Below, piece by piece: positions 51,646 to 61,350 of a DNA stretch of 64,000 nucleotides. The position numbers and the translations under genes were made by a program. Numbering within the stretch: the stretch's first letter is position 1; the number at the start of each line of letters is the position of its first letter. Below the pieces are notes generated by a model. It did not search any database and was not told the origin of the DNA. It was given only the letters and a program-made list of their open reading frames with translations. Source of the DNA: Paraeggerthella hominis (GTDB lineage: Bacteria > Actinomycetota > Coriobacteriia > Coriobacteriales > Eggerthellaceae); the NCBI RefSeq assembly GCF_021044775.1, contig NZ_JAJNOQ010000007.1:1-64000 (forward strand), written 5' to 3'.

Positions 51646-52560
51646 CTAGAAAAACACCTTCGCTGCGTGCTCGTAGAAGCCCTCGTGCTGATGGCGCAGC
51701 AAAACAGTGGGGGCTTCGCCTCGGCTGACGTAGATGCGACGCACCGGACGGTCAAACGACAACAGCTCCCCGTCGGCAAACAGGGTGGCGTCGCGTCGGG
51801 CCGCCTCGCGCGGCAAGCCCATTTCCACCACGTCGTTCGATGCGGTCACGATGGCGCGCGAATGCAGCGTATGCGGCGCGAGCGGCACCACCACCAGCCC
51901 CGTGAACCCAGGCGCCACCAAAGGACCGCCCGCCGACAGCGCGTAGGCCGTCGAGCCCGTCGCCGTGGCAACCACCAGGCCGTCGCCGCGCATTTCGGCA
52001 ACGTGCGAACCGGAAACCCCCAACGTGAAGTCGATGACGCGACCGTTCGCGCCGCGCGTCACCGCAAGCTCGTTCAGCGCGAAGAAGCTACGAGCGCCCG
52101 CCTTGCACGGCGATGCCGCATCGCACGAGGGTCCTTCCCCGTCCTCATCGTCGCTCCACGGGTCGGGCTCGCCCTCGCACACAACGTCGATGCGCAGGTT
52201 CGCGCGCTGCTCGGCCACCACGTCGCCCGCCAAAGCCGCGGCCACGATGGCAACCACGCCGGCATCGCTCGAATTCGCCAAAAAGCCCAAGCGACCGAAA
52301 TTGATGCCCAGGATAGGCACCCCGGTCGTACCGATCTGGCGCGCCGTGCGCAGGATCGTGCCGTCGCCGCCGAGCACTACCGCCATCTCCACGCCCGCCG
52401 CCAACGCGGCGTTCAAGCTGTCGTGGTCGCATGCGCACGAAAGCTCGGTGGAATCGACCAGCGTGTACTCAACCCCCTGTGTGGCCAGGTACGTTGCCAA
52501 TAGCAGCGAGGCGTCCACGGCTTTCGAGTTGGAATTATTGCGTACGATGAGGATGTGCAT
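51646..52560 (-). CDS. nadK: NAD kinase
   Basis: NadK phosphorylates NAD to NADP. The 304-aa protein has the GGDG motif (VVLGGDGTILRTAR), GINFGRLGFLA, NELAVTRG and GDGLVVATATGSTAYALSAGGP, all conserved. An acidic insert (WSDDEDGEGP) is unusual. I chose the ATG at 52560 because it starts at MHILIVRNN, a normal N terminus; the frame runs much further upstream. It is divergent from murJ with 66 bp between start codons. Confidence 0.95.
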   Translation of the reverse strand: MHILIVRNNSNSKAVDASLLLATYLATQGVEYTLVDSTELSCACDHDSLNAALAAGVEMAVVLGGDGTILRTARQIGTTGVPILGINFGRLGFLANSSDAGVVAIVAAALAGDVVAEQRANLRIDVVCEGEPDPWSDDEDGEGPSCDAASPCKAGARSFFALNELAVTRGANGRVIDFTLGVSGSHVAEMRGDGLVVATATGSTAYALSAGGPLVAPGFTGLVVVPLAPHTLHSRAIVTASNDVVEMGLPREAARRDATLFADGELLSFDRPVRRIYVSRGEAPTVLLRHQHEGFYEHAAKVFF

Positions 52561-52626
52561 GAAGGTCTTCTTTCCGGGTTTGCTATGATGGGCCATTATA
52601 TCCGATGCATAAGGAAGCGTCCCTCC

Positions 52627-54651
52627 ATGTCCGACAAGCTCGCACGAGCTCAACATATGCGCCCCGCCGACCCCGGTTCCACCTCGGAGATATTCGTGGG
52701 CGGTCGCCACGCAGGCCTCGATCGCACCGCCATCGCGGCCGCGGTCGCCCAGACGGTCGTGCCGAAGCCGGAGCCGCGCCACGACCCCGCCAGCGCGAAG
52801 GCGCGTCTGCGTTCGGCGGCTCCAGGAGAGACGTCCGAGATATTCATCGGCGGGCGCCATGCCGGACCCGACCGGACCACGCCTCCGCGCGACCCCTTCG
52901 AACCGCAGACCCCCGACCCGCGCGATGCCGCGAAAGCAGCCGCGCGGAGCACGCGCGAAGAGCGCGCGGCCTTCCCGGGTTCCACCTCGGAGCTGCCCAT
53001 CATCAGCAAGCATGGCGGAACGGACAAGACCATTGTCTCCTCGTCAGAGCCCGAGGAAACAACCGTTGCGGTCGGATCGTCGGCTGCGCTCATCAGCGCA
53101 TGCACCCTGATCTCGCGCGTGCTCGGCTTCGTCCGCACCTGGGTCATGGCGTTCGCCCTGGGCTCTACGCTTCTGTCGAGCTCCTATCAAGTGGCGAACA
53201 ACCTTCCCGCTCAGCTGTACGAGCTGGTGATAGGCGGCATGATCGTAACCGCCTTCCTGCCCGTGTACCTGTCGGTGAAAAAGCGCCTAGGGCGCGAGGC
53301 CGGCAACGAGTACGCCTCGAACCTGCTCACCATCGTCGTGCTGCTGCTGGGCGTGGTGTCGGCGCTTTGCATCGCGTTTCCGGGAGTCGCCATTTACACG
53401 CAGAGCTTCTTCTCGGAGCAATCCGAGATGGCGCTCTCCGTGTTCTTCTTCCAGTTCTTCGCCATCCAGATCGTGTTCTCCGGCGCGACGGCTATCGTAT
53501 CGGGCCTGCTCAACGCCAACAGGGACTACCTTTGGTCGTCGATCGCCCCGGCGGCGCAAAGCGTGGTGGTCATCGCTTCGTTTCTGCTGTACGCAGCGGT
53601 CGCCCCGCAAGACCCCGAGCTTGCGCTTTACATCATAGCTATCGGCAACCCCCTGGGCGTGTTCGTTGCGCTGGCCATCCAGCTGCCCGCCCTCAAGCGC
53701 AACGGCATCCGCATCAGACCGCGCATCAACCTGCGCGATCCCGCCTTGCGCGAGACGCTGGGAATCGGCGTGCCGGCCGTGTTCGTCATGCTGTGCTCGT
53801 TCGCAGTGGTGTCGGTGCAGAACGCGGCGGCCTACAGCTTCGCCTCGAACGGGCCGTCCATCCTGCTGTACGCGCGCCAGTGGTTCACGCTGCCCTACGC
53901 GTTTTTGGCCGTGCCCATCACCACCGCCATGTTCACCGAGCTGGCCGACATGCAGGCCGAGAACAACATGGAGGGCGTGAAGCGCGGCATCATAGGGGGC
54001 ACGAACCAGATCCTGTTCTTCATGATCCCGTTCGCCATGTACCTCATGGTGTTCTCGTTGCCGCTGGTCACGCTGTACAATGCAGGCGCGTTCACCTCCG
54101 AGAACGTCGCATCCATCGCCTCGTACATGGCGGTGCTGGCGCTTGCCCTGCCCGTGTACGGCGTCAACACGTACCTGCAGAAGATCTTCAGCAGCCTGCG
54201 CAAAATGGGCGTGTTCGCAGCGTTCAACTTCGTAGCCGGCGCCGCTCAGATCGCGCTCACCGTCTACGGCGCCGCCAACATCGACCGCTTCCCCATCGAG
54301 ATCATCGCCGTAGCGGAGGTGCTGTTCTACGTGGTGGCGGACCTGTGCCTGTTCGCTTACCTGCGCAGCCGCCTGGGCGCGTTCGGCCTGCGATCGGTGG
54401 CGAAGGCCTGCTTCTCCGGCCTGGTGTTCGGCGGCTTGGGAGCACTGGCCGGCGGCGGCGTGCTGTATGCGCTGCAAGCATTCGTCGCCCCCATCGCCGG
54501 ATCGATTCCGCTGGCTTTGACGTACGTGCTCGTCGGAGGCTTCGTGGCGCTGCTGGTGACGTTCGGCCTGTCCATCAAGCTGCACGTGCCCGAAGCCGCG
54601 TTCGTCGGCTCGCTCATCGGCAAGGTGAAAGGCAAGCTGTCCCGCGGATAA
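52627..54651 (+). CDS. murJ: Lipid II flippase MurJ with repeat-bearing N-terminal extension
   Basis: MurJ flips lipid II across the membrane. The 674-aa protein has the 14-segment MOP/MviN core from about residue 150 on. Before it lies a cytoplasmic extension of about 145 residues with three copies of a 19-residue motif: PGSTSEIFVGGRHAGLDRT (16-34), PGETSEIFIGGRHAGPDRT (66-84) and PGSTSELPIISKHGGTDKT (117-135), spaced about 50 residues apart. The ends T-S-E and R-T or K-T are possible kinase or FHA-partner sites. The ATG at 52627 follows AAGGAAGCG. Confidence 0.92.
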   Translation: MSDKLARAQHMRPADPGSTSEIFVGGRHAGLDRTAIAAAVAQTVVPKPEPRHDPASAKARLRSAAPGETSEIFIGGRHAGPDRTTPPRDPFEPQTPDPRDAAKAAARSTREERAAFPGSTSELPIISKHGGTDKTIVSSSEPEETTVAVGSSAALISACTLISRVLGFVRTWVMAFALGSTLLSSSYQVANNLPAQLYELVIGGMIVTAFLPVYLSVKKRLGREAGNEYASNLLTIVVLLLGVVSALCIAFPGVAIYTQSFFSEQSEMALSVFFFQFFAIQIVFSGATAIVSGLLNANRDYLWSSIAPAAQSVVVIASFLLYAAVAPQDPELALYIIAIGNPLGVFVALAIQLPALKRNGIRIRPRINLRDPALRETLGIGVPAVFVMLCSFAVVSVQNAAAYSFASNGPSILLYARQWFTLPYAFLAVPITTAMFTELADMQAENNMEGVKRGIIGGTNQILFFMIPFAMYLMVFSLPLVTLYNAGAFTSENVASIASYMAVLALALPVYGVNTYLQKIFSSLRKMGVFAAFNFVAGAAQIALTVYGAANIDRFPIEIIAVAEVLFYVVADLCLFAYLRSRLGAFGLRSVAKACFSGLVFGGLGALAGGGVLYALQAFVAPIAGSIPLALTYVLVGGFVALLVTFGLSIKLHVPEAAFVGSLIGKVKGKLSRG

Positions 54652-54739
54652 CGCAAGAGGTTAGAGCTTTGGAAAACGCCTGTCGCGCATCATGATATGA
54701 TGTTGCGGTTCGATACTTCGCCTCTGGGGAAACGGTGTT

Positions 54740-56221
54740 ATGAATTTCAAAGCTCTGAGCGGCTCTTCTTCTTGGCTCGCAATTGTTGGCGCAAGTTTTT
54801 TCTGGACTTGGATGGATCGGGCGATGTTCGGGGACTCCCTGTACTTCGTGCTGGCCGACCGAAAGGGGCTTGATCTTGCGCAAGCGCCTGAGTTAGCCCA
54901 GGAATCGTTCATAGTCATGCTAGCGGCAAGCGCCATCGTGTTTCTCGCACTGGCCGTCGCCGCCAAACGGCAGACCTCATCGATATGGAGCGTCAAGACC
55001 ACCTTGGTCGCAGCAGTAGCAGGCGCAATTTCTACGGCATCCATCCTTCTTGCCGCAAGCGCCAATATGACTGCGCTTGCTATGGCAGGGGCTTTCGTCA
55101 CGGGCTCGTCGATGGCTGTGCTCAACATTTCATGGGGCCGCATCTGCATCGCCCAAGGACCCGCCAAAGCCATGACCCACATTGCAGGCGCTTGGGCGTT
55201 GGGACTGGCTATCAACATCCTTACCGAAGGCTTGGTCCCCATCGCAGAAGGCACCTTCATAATCGTTTTGCCCCTCGTATCTTTCGCGCTGTACGCAATC
55301 GATGCGAAACTCCAGCACACGGACCCTTACCGCATTGATCAAGCGGAGCAAACACCCGAACAAACCATGACCGCGAAAGCGCACGTGCTGGGAGTCGACG
55401 TTCGATTTCCTGCGTTCATCCTTGTATTCTGCATCGCTTTCGGACTCATGTGCAGCTTCGAGATATTCTCTCCCGCCGCCACCGAGCGTCAAACGATCAT
55501 CGACATCGTCGGTTTGCGAGGCATTGTATCGCTGCTGTTCTTTATAGCCAGCCTAACAGCCCCCGCGCGACGCATGGAATCGCTTTTCAATGCGTGCCTT
55601 TCCTTCATGGTGTTTGGCCTGCTGGTTATGACCGTAGGGCTTTACACCAACGACGTGCAGGGCCTGACCCGCATATTCATCCCCATCGGCTACGCCGGAT
55701 TCGACATTTTGGTATGGACGCTGGTTGCTTTCTATGCGAAAACGACGGCAACGTCCCCCCTGCGCATCCTCGCCGTCGCCATGGGGGCTGAGCAAGCCGG
55801 CATTCTGGCTGGACAGCTCATTGGCATTGCATTGGGAGGATCAGCGAACGCAACGAACAGCATCATGATGATGGCATTAAGCTATCTGCTGCTGATTGCG
55901 GTTATGGGACTAGCGCGCCTGTGCACCGTACTGTGGCGCCGCCAGCGCGATGATGTAGAAGCGAGCACGGCGGACAGCTCCCTAGACGCCTGCGACAAGC
56001 AGGAAGACCACCTCGATCGCTTTGCGGACGCCTACGAGCTCACCGCACGCGAAAAGGACGTCTTCGCCCTTTTCGCCGAAGGCCGCAGCGCACCCTATAT
56101 CGCAGAAATGCTGGTTCTGTCCGAGAACACGGTGAAGACCCACCTGCGACACATCTACACCAAGTGCAACCTGCATAACCGTCAAGAGCTGCTAGACGCT
56201 ATCGAGGCTTTCAAGCGCTAG
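54740..56221 (+). CDS. LuxR-type regulator with multi-pass membrane domain
   Basis: A 493-aa protein typical of Eggerthellaceae. About the first 400 residues form roughly 12 hydrophobic segments; the last 65 are a LuxR/GerE helix-turn-helix (LTAREKDVFALFAEG, then MLVLSENTVKTHLRHIYTK). A membrane sensor joined to a DNA-binding domain suggests direct sensing of a ligand and transcriptional control. It faces a Tat-exported flavoprotein convergently across a shared terminator. Regulation of the flavoprotein and lipoprotein genes is likely but not proven here. Confidence 0.88.
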   Translation: MNFKALSGSSSWLAIVGASFFWTWMDRAMFGDSLYFVLADRKGLDLAQAPELAQESFIVMLAASAIVFLALAVAAKRQTSSIWSVKTTLVAAVAGAISTASILLAASANMTALAMAGAFVTGSSMAVLNISWGRICIAQGPAKAMTHIAGAWALGLAINILTEGLVPIAEGTFIIVLPLVSFALYAIDAKLQHTDPYRIDQAEQTPEQTMTAKAHVLGVDVRFPAFILVFCIAFGLMCSFEIFSPAATERQTIIDIVGLRGIVSLLFFIASLTAPARRMESLFNACLSFMVFGLLVMTVGLYTNDVQGLTRIFIPIGYAGFDILVWTLVAFYAKTTATSPLRILAVAMGAEQAGILAGQLIGIALGGSANATNSIMMMALSYLLLIAVMGLARLCTVLWRRQRDDVEASTADSSLDACDKQEDHLDRFADAYELTAREKDVFALFAEGRSAPYIAEMLVLSENTVKTHLRHIYTKCNLHNRQELLDAIEAFKR

Positions 56222-56245
56222 CCTCGCACACCAGCTTTCCCGAAA

Positions 56246-56285
56246 GCAAAAGCCAGGCCGAACGTACGCTCGGCCTGGCTTTTGC
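56246..56285. terminator. Bidirectional terminator between luxR and flavoprotein genes
   Basis: A perfect 16-bp stem (56246-56261 with 56270-56285) with T-rich ends on both strands (GCAAAA and TTTTGC) lies between the two converging genes. Confidence 0.85.
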
Positions 56286-56340
56286 AAGGGAGGGACTCGA
56301 AACCTTGCTGCCGATCGCTCAAGCAGCAAGTCGGCTCGCT

Positions 56341-57969
56341 TTACGCGCGAAGCAGATCGTGAGCTTGATTGGCAGCAGAGCGACCACCGTTCAAGCACTC
56401 GGCGCTCGCAGATCCGGGGACATCCATGGGATAGACGTCTCGATACAGCATGATACCGTCAAGGCCGATAACGAACACGTTCTCCATGACGCCGCCCTTT
56501 TCCAAAACGGGGCGGAACTTGCGGTCGGTTCGAACGCCGCCCAAAGGTCCTTCCATGCATTCGTGAATCTCACAAATATAGAAGGGGCCTTGAGCGATAG
56601 GCATCAAGTATTCGGCCTTCTTGCCGTACAAATCATCCACGCCGGCAGCGCATTTTGCATTGTAGTCGTCTACCGCAGCCTGCAGCGCCGCAGCGTCGAG
56701 GCCGGCTTTTTCAGCTACGGCAGCCAGCGTATCCGCTCGCCATACGTCGTCGCCTTCGGCAATGATCTTTTCCATTTGCTCGGTGATATCAACGCCCCAG
56801 TCGGAAATAGCCTCAGGGTTGTATTGAGCGATCTGCTTGTCGTAAATAGCCTGATCGAATACGCTGAAGCAGTGACCGTTCTGATTGTGAATCGGCGCAG
56901 ACTGCGTGATAACGTTCTCGACCACAAGCGCGCACGACTCGTCCACGAAGCGATCGCAGTCCTCGTTGACCCAAAGCATGGGGCCGCCGAAAGCGAACGC
57001 CGACCACTGAGGACCGAACACTTCCACCTGATGAGAAATTCGGTTGTACTTCAAATAGCAAACACCGGAGAACTCGGCAGCTCCCGCAGCCAAAGCCATG
57101 TTCACGCCGTCTCCGAAATGGCCGGGCGTGCCGATGCGTTCAAGCGTCTCCAGATTGAAGCCCCATTTGGTCAGGCGACGATCATCGTTGGCGAAGCCGC
57201 CCGTAGCCAGCACCACGACCTGCGCCTGATACTGAACCAAATCGCCGAACGCGTCGATAGCGTACACGCCGTTGACCTTGCCCGATTCGTCGTAGCTGAA
57301 CTCGAGCGCGCGATTGTTCAAGCGAATGTCCGCGCCCTTCTCGCGCAAGCGAGCCTGCATGGGCAGAACATAGCCCACGTACGCGGCGCCATCTTCCCAC
57401 CAATGAAACGAGTTGACTTTGCCCGCCACCGCTCCGCAAGGATAGTTGTCTATCAGACCGCTCAGCTTGCATCCGCACGTATCCACCAGCCACTCGATAT
57501 TGTCCGCGGAAACATCGATAAGGTCCTTGTACAGCAATCCATCCGGGCACCACTGGGCCTTGCCCAGTTCTTCTTGCATGATGATAGAGCGATCGCACGA
57601 AACGTTCTGCTCTTTCTGGAAACGGGAATCGACGGCGAACGTGCCCTCCACGCCTTGACCGTTGCCGCCCAGCGTGGCCTGGCCTTCCAGCAAAATGAAA
57701 TCGTCGCCGTTTTCGGCGGCCTGCACAGCACATGCAAGCCCCGCAAAACCGCCGCCCACGATGACGATGCCGGTGGATATAACCTCGGTAACCTCTTCGG
57801 GATTCACGACGATACCCGAGCAGTTAATGGTCTCCCCATTGCCTGCGGCCACGCCAGAGCCGCTTTTTTCAGCGGATTGGGGAGCGCAGCCAACCAGCCC
57901 GCAAACAGCGGCGCCCGCTGCGCCCATAGCGCCCAAAGTAAGAAAGTTCCTACGAGATATAGTCTCCAT
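56341..57969 (-). CDS. Tat-exported FAD-dependent oxidoreductase (fumarate reductase-like)
   Basis: A 542-aa exported flavoprotein. The N terminus has a twin-arginine signal (SRRNFLTLGAMG) and a lipobox GLVGC with C28, so it may be a lipoprotein. FAD binding: VIVGGGFAGLACAVQ (residues 70-84) and VVLATGGFANDD. The fold is FAD_binding_2 with a C-terminal GGRSAANQAHD end. No CXXCH heme site is present, so an external electron donor is needed. Eggerthellaceae carry many such reductases for dietary or host compounds; the substrate here is unknown. The 31-nt gap to the lipoprotein gene suggests co-transcription. Confidence 0.9.
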   Translation of the reverse strand: METISRRNFLTLGAMGAAGAAVCGLVGCAPQSAEKSGSGVAAGNGETINCSGIVVNPEEVTEVISTGIVIVGGGFAGLACAVQAAENGDDFILLEGQATLGGNGQGVEGTFAVDSRFQKEQNVSCDRSIIMQEELGKAQWCPDGLLYKDLIDVSADNIEWLVDTCGCKLSGLIDNYPCGAVAGKVNSFHWWEDGAAYVGYVLPMQARLREKGADIRLNNRALEFSYDESGKVNGVYAIDAFGDLVQYQAQVVVLATGGFANDDRRLTKWGFNLETLERIGTPGHFGDGVNMALAAGAAEFSGVCYLKYNRISHQVEVFGPQWSAFAFGGPMLWVNEDCDRFVDESCALVVENVITQSAPIHNQNGHCFSVFDQAIYDKQIAQYNPEAISDWGVDITEQMEKIIAEGDDVWRADTLAAVAEKAGLDAAALQAAVDDYNAKCAAGVDDLYGKKAEYLMPIAQGPFYICEIHECMEGPLGGVRTDRKFRPVLEKGGVMENVFVIGLDGIMLYRDVYPMDVPGSASAECLNGGRSAANQAHDLLRA

Positions 57970-58000
57970 GATGATGCTCCTTTACGTAAAATCAGATCAC

Positions 58001-58468
58001 TTAGTTCTTGGAAAAGCCCTTGTCAGCACTGTAAGAAATCGACGCTCCGTTCACCTTCATGCTTGCATCGGTAACGGAATAGCGATAGTTCACCTGAGTG
58101 CTGTCTTCTCGTGCAGTGCTCGCCTGCACAGCCTGAATGGACACCGTGATCTGCACGTCCTGAACATCAAGATCTGCAACCTTCTTATACTTCAGAAGCT
58201 CATCGAAAAACTCCGCATAAGCCGGATCGTCCTGAGAGATGACGGCCGGGCTGTCGGCATCGGTCAAGCCCATGTCCATCATCGTGAACAAATCGCCAGC
58301 AGCCATAATGACCTGCTTGGCATTGGTCCGATCCTCGGTCGCCACCTCCGAAGACGACGTTCCCCCGCCGCATGCAGACAGCCCCAGCATTGCAGCCAGC
58401 GCAAGCGAAACGAGTGCGATAAGCCCTACCCTTGTCACGCTCTTCGCAGCAGTTGCATTCCCTTTCAT
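58001..58468 (-). CDS. Small lipoprotein, unknown function
   Basis: A 155-aa protein with a signal peptide and lipobox LSAC (C33), then a Gly/Ser linker and a short domain with no motif I recognise. The start follows GGAAGGGGAACT. It is upstream of and probably co-transcribed with the flavoprotein gene, so it may be its partner at the cell surface or an electron-transfer adaptor without cofactor motif. Direct repeats 58493-58502 and 58513-58522 lie just upstream. Confidence 0.7.
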   Translation of the reverse strand: MKGNATAAKSVTRVGLIALVSLALAAMLGLSACGGGTSSSEVATEDRTNAKQVIMAAGDLFTMMDMGLTDADSPAVISQDDPAYAEFFDELLKYKKVADLDVQDVQITVSIQAVQASTAREDSTQVNYRYSVTDASMKVNGASISYSADKGFSKN

Positions 58469-58492
58469 AGTTCCCCTTCCCTAGATGTAAAT

Positions 58493-58522
58493 CGCTTCGC
58501 ATTTTTGCGATGCGCTTCGCAT
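58493..58522. repeat. Paired direct repeats before the lipoprotein gene
   Basis: CGCTTCGCAT occurs at 58493-58502 and 58513-58522, exactly 20 bp apart (two helical turns), 25-54 bp before the lipoprotein start. Such spacing suits dimeric regulator binding, perhaps by the nearby LuxR-type protein. Confidence 0.55.
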
Positions 58523-58748
58523 GTTGAAGGAACCAGAAGGGGCCCGCGACACACGAAACTAACGAAACCGCCCTTTTTGACGACTTCACCAGAAAAGGAT
58601 TACCCTGCCGTTCACCCTGTTCAGATAGCATGTTTTGCGATCTGGTCACGAGAGCGCGCTTGCATCCTTCGCCGATCGCGCCCCGCTTTCTCGCCTCTTC
58701 GCCTTCTTTGCGCATCCGCGCCCTGCGCCGCCTTCGCGAAGAAGGTCC

Positions 58749-58954
58749 GCGCACGAAAAACCGCCCTCGCTGGCAGGTTTTGACGGTTTGAGGTCGTTTG
58801 ACCCGGCGTACCGGGCGCCTGCGTAAGCGCAGCGAAACGGCTCAACGCTGTGAACAGGTAAAATGGAATCCGAGCCAAGGGACGGCGAAAGCGGTGCCCG
58901 AATCGACAACCCCTAACCGTCAAAACCTGCCAGCGAGGGCGGTTTTTCGTGCGC
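58749..58954. repeat. Inverted-repeat element B (40-bp perfect arms)
   Basis: Arms 58749-58788 and 58915-58954 are perfect 40-bp complements around 126 bp. The arms contain GTCAAAACCTGCCAGCGAG and CGGTTTTTCG, resembling the ends of elements A and C (GTCAAAACC-AGCGAG, GCGATTTTTCGC). No transposase. Confidence 0.85.
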
Positions 58955-59094
58955 ACGGTCCCTCCCGATACAAGCTTGGCGGCAAAAGCACGTTCGCCGG
59001 AGCCGATCCAGCCGCCGCAGCGACCTCCGCTCGACGAGATTCCGGCGCACGCGGGTCCCGCTCCGTTTCGCCGTCCGCCTGCAACCCCCACATG

Positions 59095-59132
59095 CAAAAA
59101 AGCCGCGGCTCCCATCGGGTGCCGCGGCTTTT
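59095..59132 (-). terminator. Terminator of asnB
   Basis: AAAAGCCGCGGC (59098-59109) pairs with GCCGCGGCTTTT (59121-59132); on the minus strand the stem is followed by TTTTTT. It lies about 22 bp after the asnB stop. Confidence 0.9.
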
Positions 59133-59153
59133 CACGTGCGAAATCTTGAAGCG

Positions 59154-61115
59154 CTACGCCACGTTCGTCTTCGGAGCCAACTTCTCGCTCGACTTGCCGA
59201 AGAACACCTCGTACCAGCACAAGAAGCAGTAGATGTTCCAAATGCGCATCATCTTGAGCTTGCCGCGGCCCTCGACCGTGGTGAAGTCCCCCGACTTGTG
59301 GTCATCGAGCATCTGCACCAGATAATCCACGTTGAAGAACTCCTGCGCGGCCTCCCCCGTGAACGCCTCCTTGATGCGGTTGTAGTACTCGTCCGTTTGC
59401 AGCCACACGGTCAGCGGCGTGATGAACGGCTGCTTGGGCATGTGCGCGACCTTCTTCTGGAAGCCCAGCTTGCTCGCCGCCACGCGCAGGGCGTACTTGG
59501 CGTGCTCGTCGGTCACGCGGCAGGCCGTGGGCAGCTGCAGCGCCACGTCGAGCACCTTCTTATCCAGGAACGGAACGCGCAGCTCAAGCGACTGGGACAT
59601 GGACATCTTGTCGGCCTTCAGGCAGATGTCGAACGGCATGTAGCTGACCATGTCCACGTACTGCGTCTGCGTGATGATGTCCAGGTTCTGATCCGCCACG
59701 GCATCGAAGTGCGGCTTGCACCACTCCCACGGCTTGCAGGGGCCTTCGTAGTTGCGCAGCACATTGGGGATTTCGTCCCACATGTAATTCATGCTGGCGC
59801 GCTGGTAGCTCTTCTCCGGCCCGCCCGACCCGCGCATGGCGAAGCGGCGGCCGTGGAACGTCGGCAGCTTCTCGGCCACGGCGCCGGCGGCGGCGCGCAA
59901 GGGACGCGGTACCTTGAAGTACTTCTCGAATTCGTACTGGTCGTGATAGATCCAGTAACCGCCGAACAGCTCGTCGGCGCCCTCGCCCGACTGCACCACC
60001 TTCACCTGCTCGCGCGCCAGCTTGCTCACGAAGAACAGCGGAATGGCGCTGGGCGCGCCCAGCGGCTCGTCCATGTGGTACTGCTCGGTGGGCACGATGT
60101 CCAGGAATTCCTGGGCGCTCACCTGGGTTTGGAAGTTCGGCAAGTTCGCCCACTCGGCGAACGCCGTCGCATCGTCCAGCTCGTTGAGCTTGATCTCGAA
60201 ATCGGACTGGGCGGCGATCTCGGCCATCTTGTCCTCGCAACCGATATCGTAGCCCACCGAGAACGTCTTGATGTCGGGCGCGTGCTGTCCCATGCAGTAC
60301 GCCGCCAGCGAGCTGTCGATACCGCCCGACAGGAAGCTGCCGATCTCCACGTCGGCTATCTCGTGCGCAGCCACGGACTCGTCGAACACGCGGTTGATCT
60401 CGTCGGCCCACTCCTCCAGGCTCTTCGAGTCGTCGATCTTGTACGTGATCTTGTAGTAGCATTCCGTGCGCAGCTGGCCGTTCTCGAGCACCATGAAGTG
60501 ACCGGGCAGAAGCTTGTGCACGTCCTTGAACATGGTTTGGGAATCGTTCATGTACTCGAAGCACAGGTACTGCGGCAGCATCTCGCGGTTGAGTTCCTTC
60601 TTGAACGCCGGATGCGCCAAGAACGCCTTGATCTCGCTTCCGTAGATCAGGCGGTCGCCCGCATGCTGGTAGTAGAACGGCTTGATGCCGAAGATGTCGC
60701 GTGCGCACACCAGGCGCTTGTTCGGCGCATCCCAGATGGCGATGGCGAACATCCCGCGCAGCTTCTCGAACACACCGGTGCCCCACGCCTCGTAGCCGTG
60801 CACGATAGTCTCGGTGTCTCCGTTGGTCTTGAAAACGTAGCCGAGCGCTTCAAGCTGTGCGCGCAGCTCCTGGAAGTTGTAGATCTCGCCGTTGAACGTG
60901 ACGGTCACGGTGCCGTCGGCGTTCTGCATGGGCTGGCGGCTGCCCTCAAGGTCGATGATGGACAGGCGGCGAAAGCCCATCGCAATGTCATCGGTGACGA
61001 AGAATCCCTCGTCGTCGGGCCCGCGGTGGGCGATGCGATCCGCCATGTCCTTGACCACGGCCTTGTTCGTCTCCTGGTCGTAGTCGACCGCGGTGAATCC
61101 CACGAATCCGCACAT
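59154..61115 (-). CDS. asnB: Asparagine synthase (glutamine-hydrolysing)
   Basis: AsnB makes asparagine from aspartate, glutamine and ATP. The 653-aa protein begins MCGFVGF; after removal of Met the catalytic Cys2 is the glutaminase nucleophile. The glutaminase domain has RLSIIDLEGSRQP and FNGEIYNF. The synthase domain has SFLSGGIDSSLAAY (PP-loop, near residue 268) and GEGADELFGGY. Length and motifs are normal. It could instead amidate a cell-wall or peptide substrate, but the match to asparagine synthase is good. Confidence 0.93.
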   Translation of the reverse strand: MCGFVGFTAVDYDQETNKAVVKDMADRIAHRGPDDEGFFVTDDIAMGFRRLSIIDLEGSRQPMQNADGTVTVTFNGEIYNFQELRAQLEALGYVFKTNGDTETIVHGYEAWGTGVFEKLRGMFAIAIWDAPNKRLVCARDIFGIKPFYYQHAGDRLIYGSEIKAFLAHPAFKKELNREMLPQYLCFEYMNDSQTMFKDVHKLLPGHFMVLENGQLRTECYYKITYKIDDSKSLEEWADEINRVFDESVAAHEIADVEIGSFLSGGIDSSLAAYCMGQHAPDIKTFSVGYDIGCEDKMAEIAAQSDFEIKLNELDDATAFAEWANLPNFQTQVSAQEFLDIVPTEQYHMDEPLGAPSAIPLFFVSKLAREQVKVVQSGEGADELFGGYWIYHDQYEFEKYFKVPRPLRAAAGAVAEKLPTFHGRRFAMRGSGGPEKSYQRASMNYMWDEIPNVLRNYEGPCKPWEWCKPHFDAVADQNLDIITQTQYVDMVSYMPFDICLKADKMSMSQSLELRVPFLDKKVLDVALQLPTACRVTDEHAKYALRVAASKLGFQKKVAHMPKQPFITPLTVWLQTDEYYNRIKEAFTGEAAQEFFNVDYLVQMLDDHKSGDFTTVEGRGKLKMMRIWNIYCFLCWYEVFFGKSSEKLAPKTNVA

Positions 61116-61350
61116 GTAGCTGGCTCTCCTCCTGCGTACGCGCCGCCTTGTCCGCGCGGCACGGGTTTACGTCGTTAACGTTCGATATAATACGCCACCC
61201 GTTCCCCTCCTGCTTGCATTTCACGAAACCCGCAGGGAGCGCAAGAACGAGCGATTTATCGTAAACTGGAAGAACAAGACCGGCCGACCCTGAGTCCAAG
61301 CATCCCGCTCAAGAGTCGGCTTCAAAGCTCGCATGCAGCAAAGGACAGCG

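Larger units (their letters stand above)
58469..59153. other. Large non-coding region with inverted repeats
   Basis: 685 bp without a convincing gene. It holds the paired direct repeats before the lipoprotein gene, the 40-bp inverted-repeat element (58749-58954) and the asnB terminator (59095-59132). Long Arg-rich frames on both strands across the repeat are mirror images caused by the inverted repeat. Confidence 0.7.

Noticed and set aside
58621..59241. Arg-rich frames across the 40-bp inverted repeat
   Set aside because: The same peptide (NRQNLPARAVFRA) appears on both strands because the DNA is an inverted repeat.
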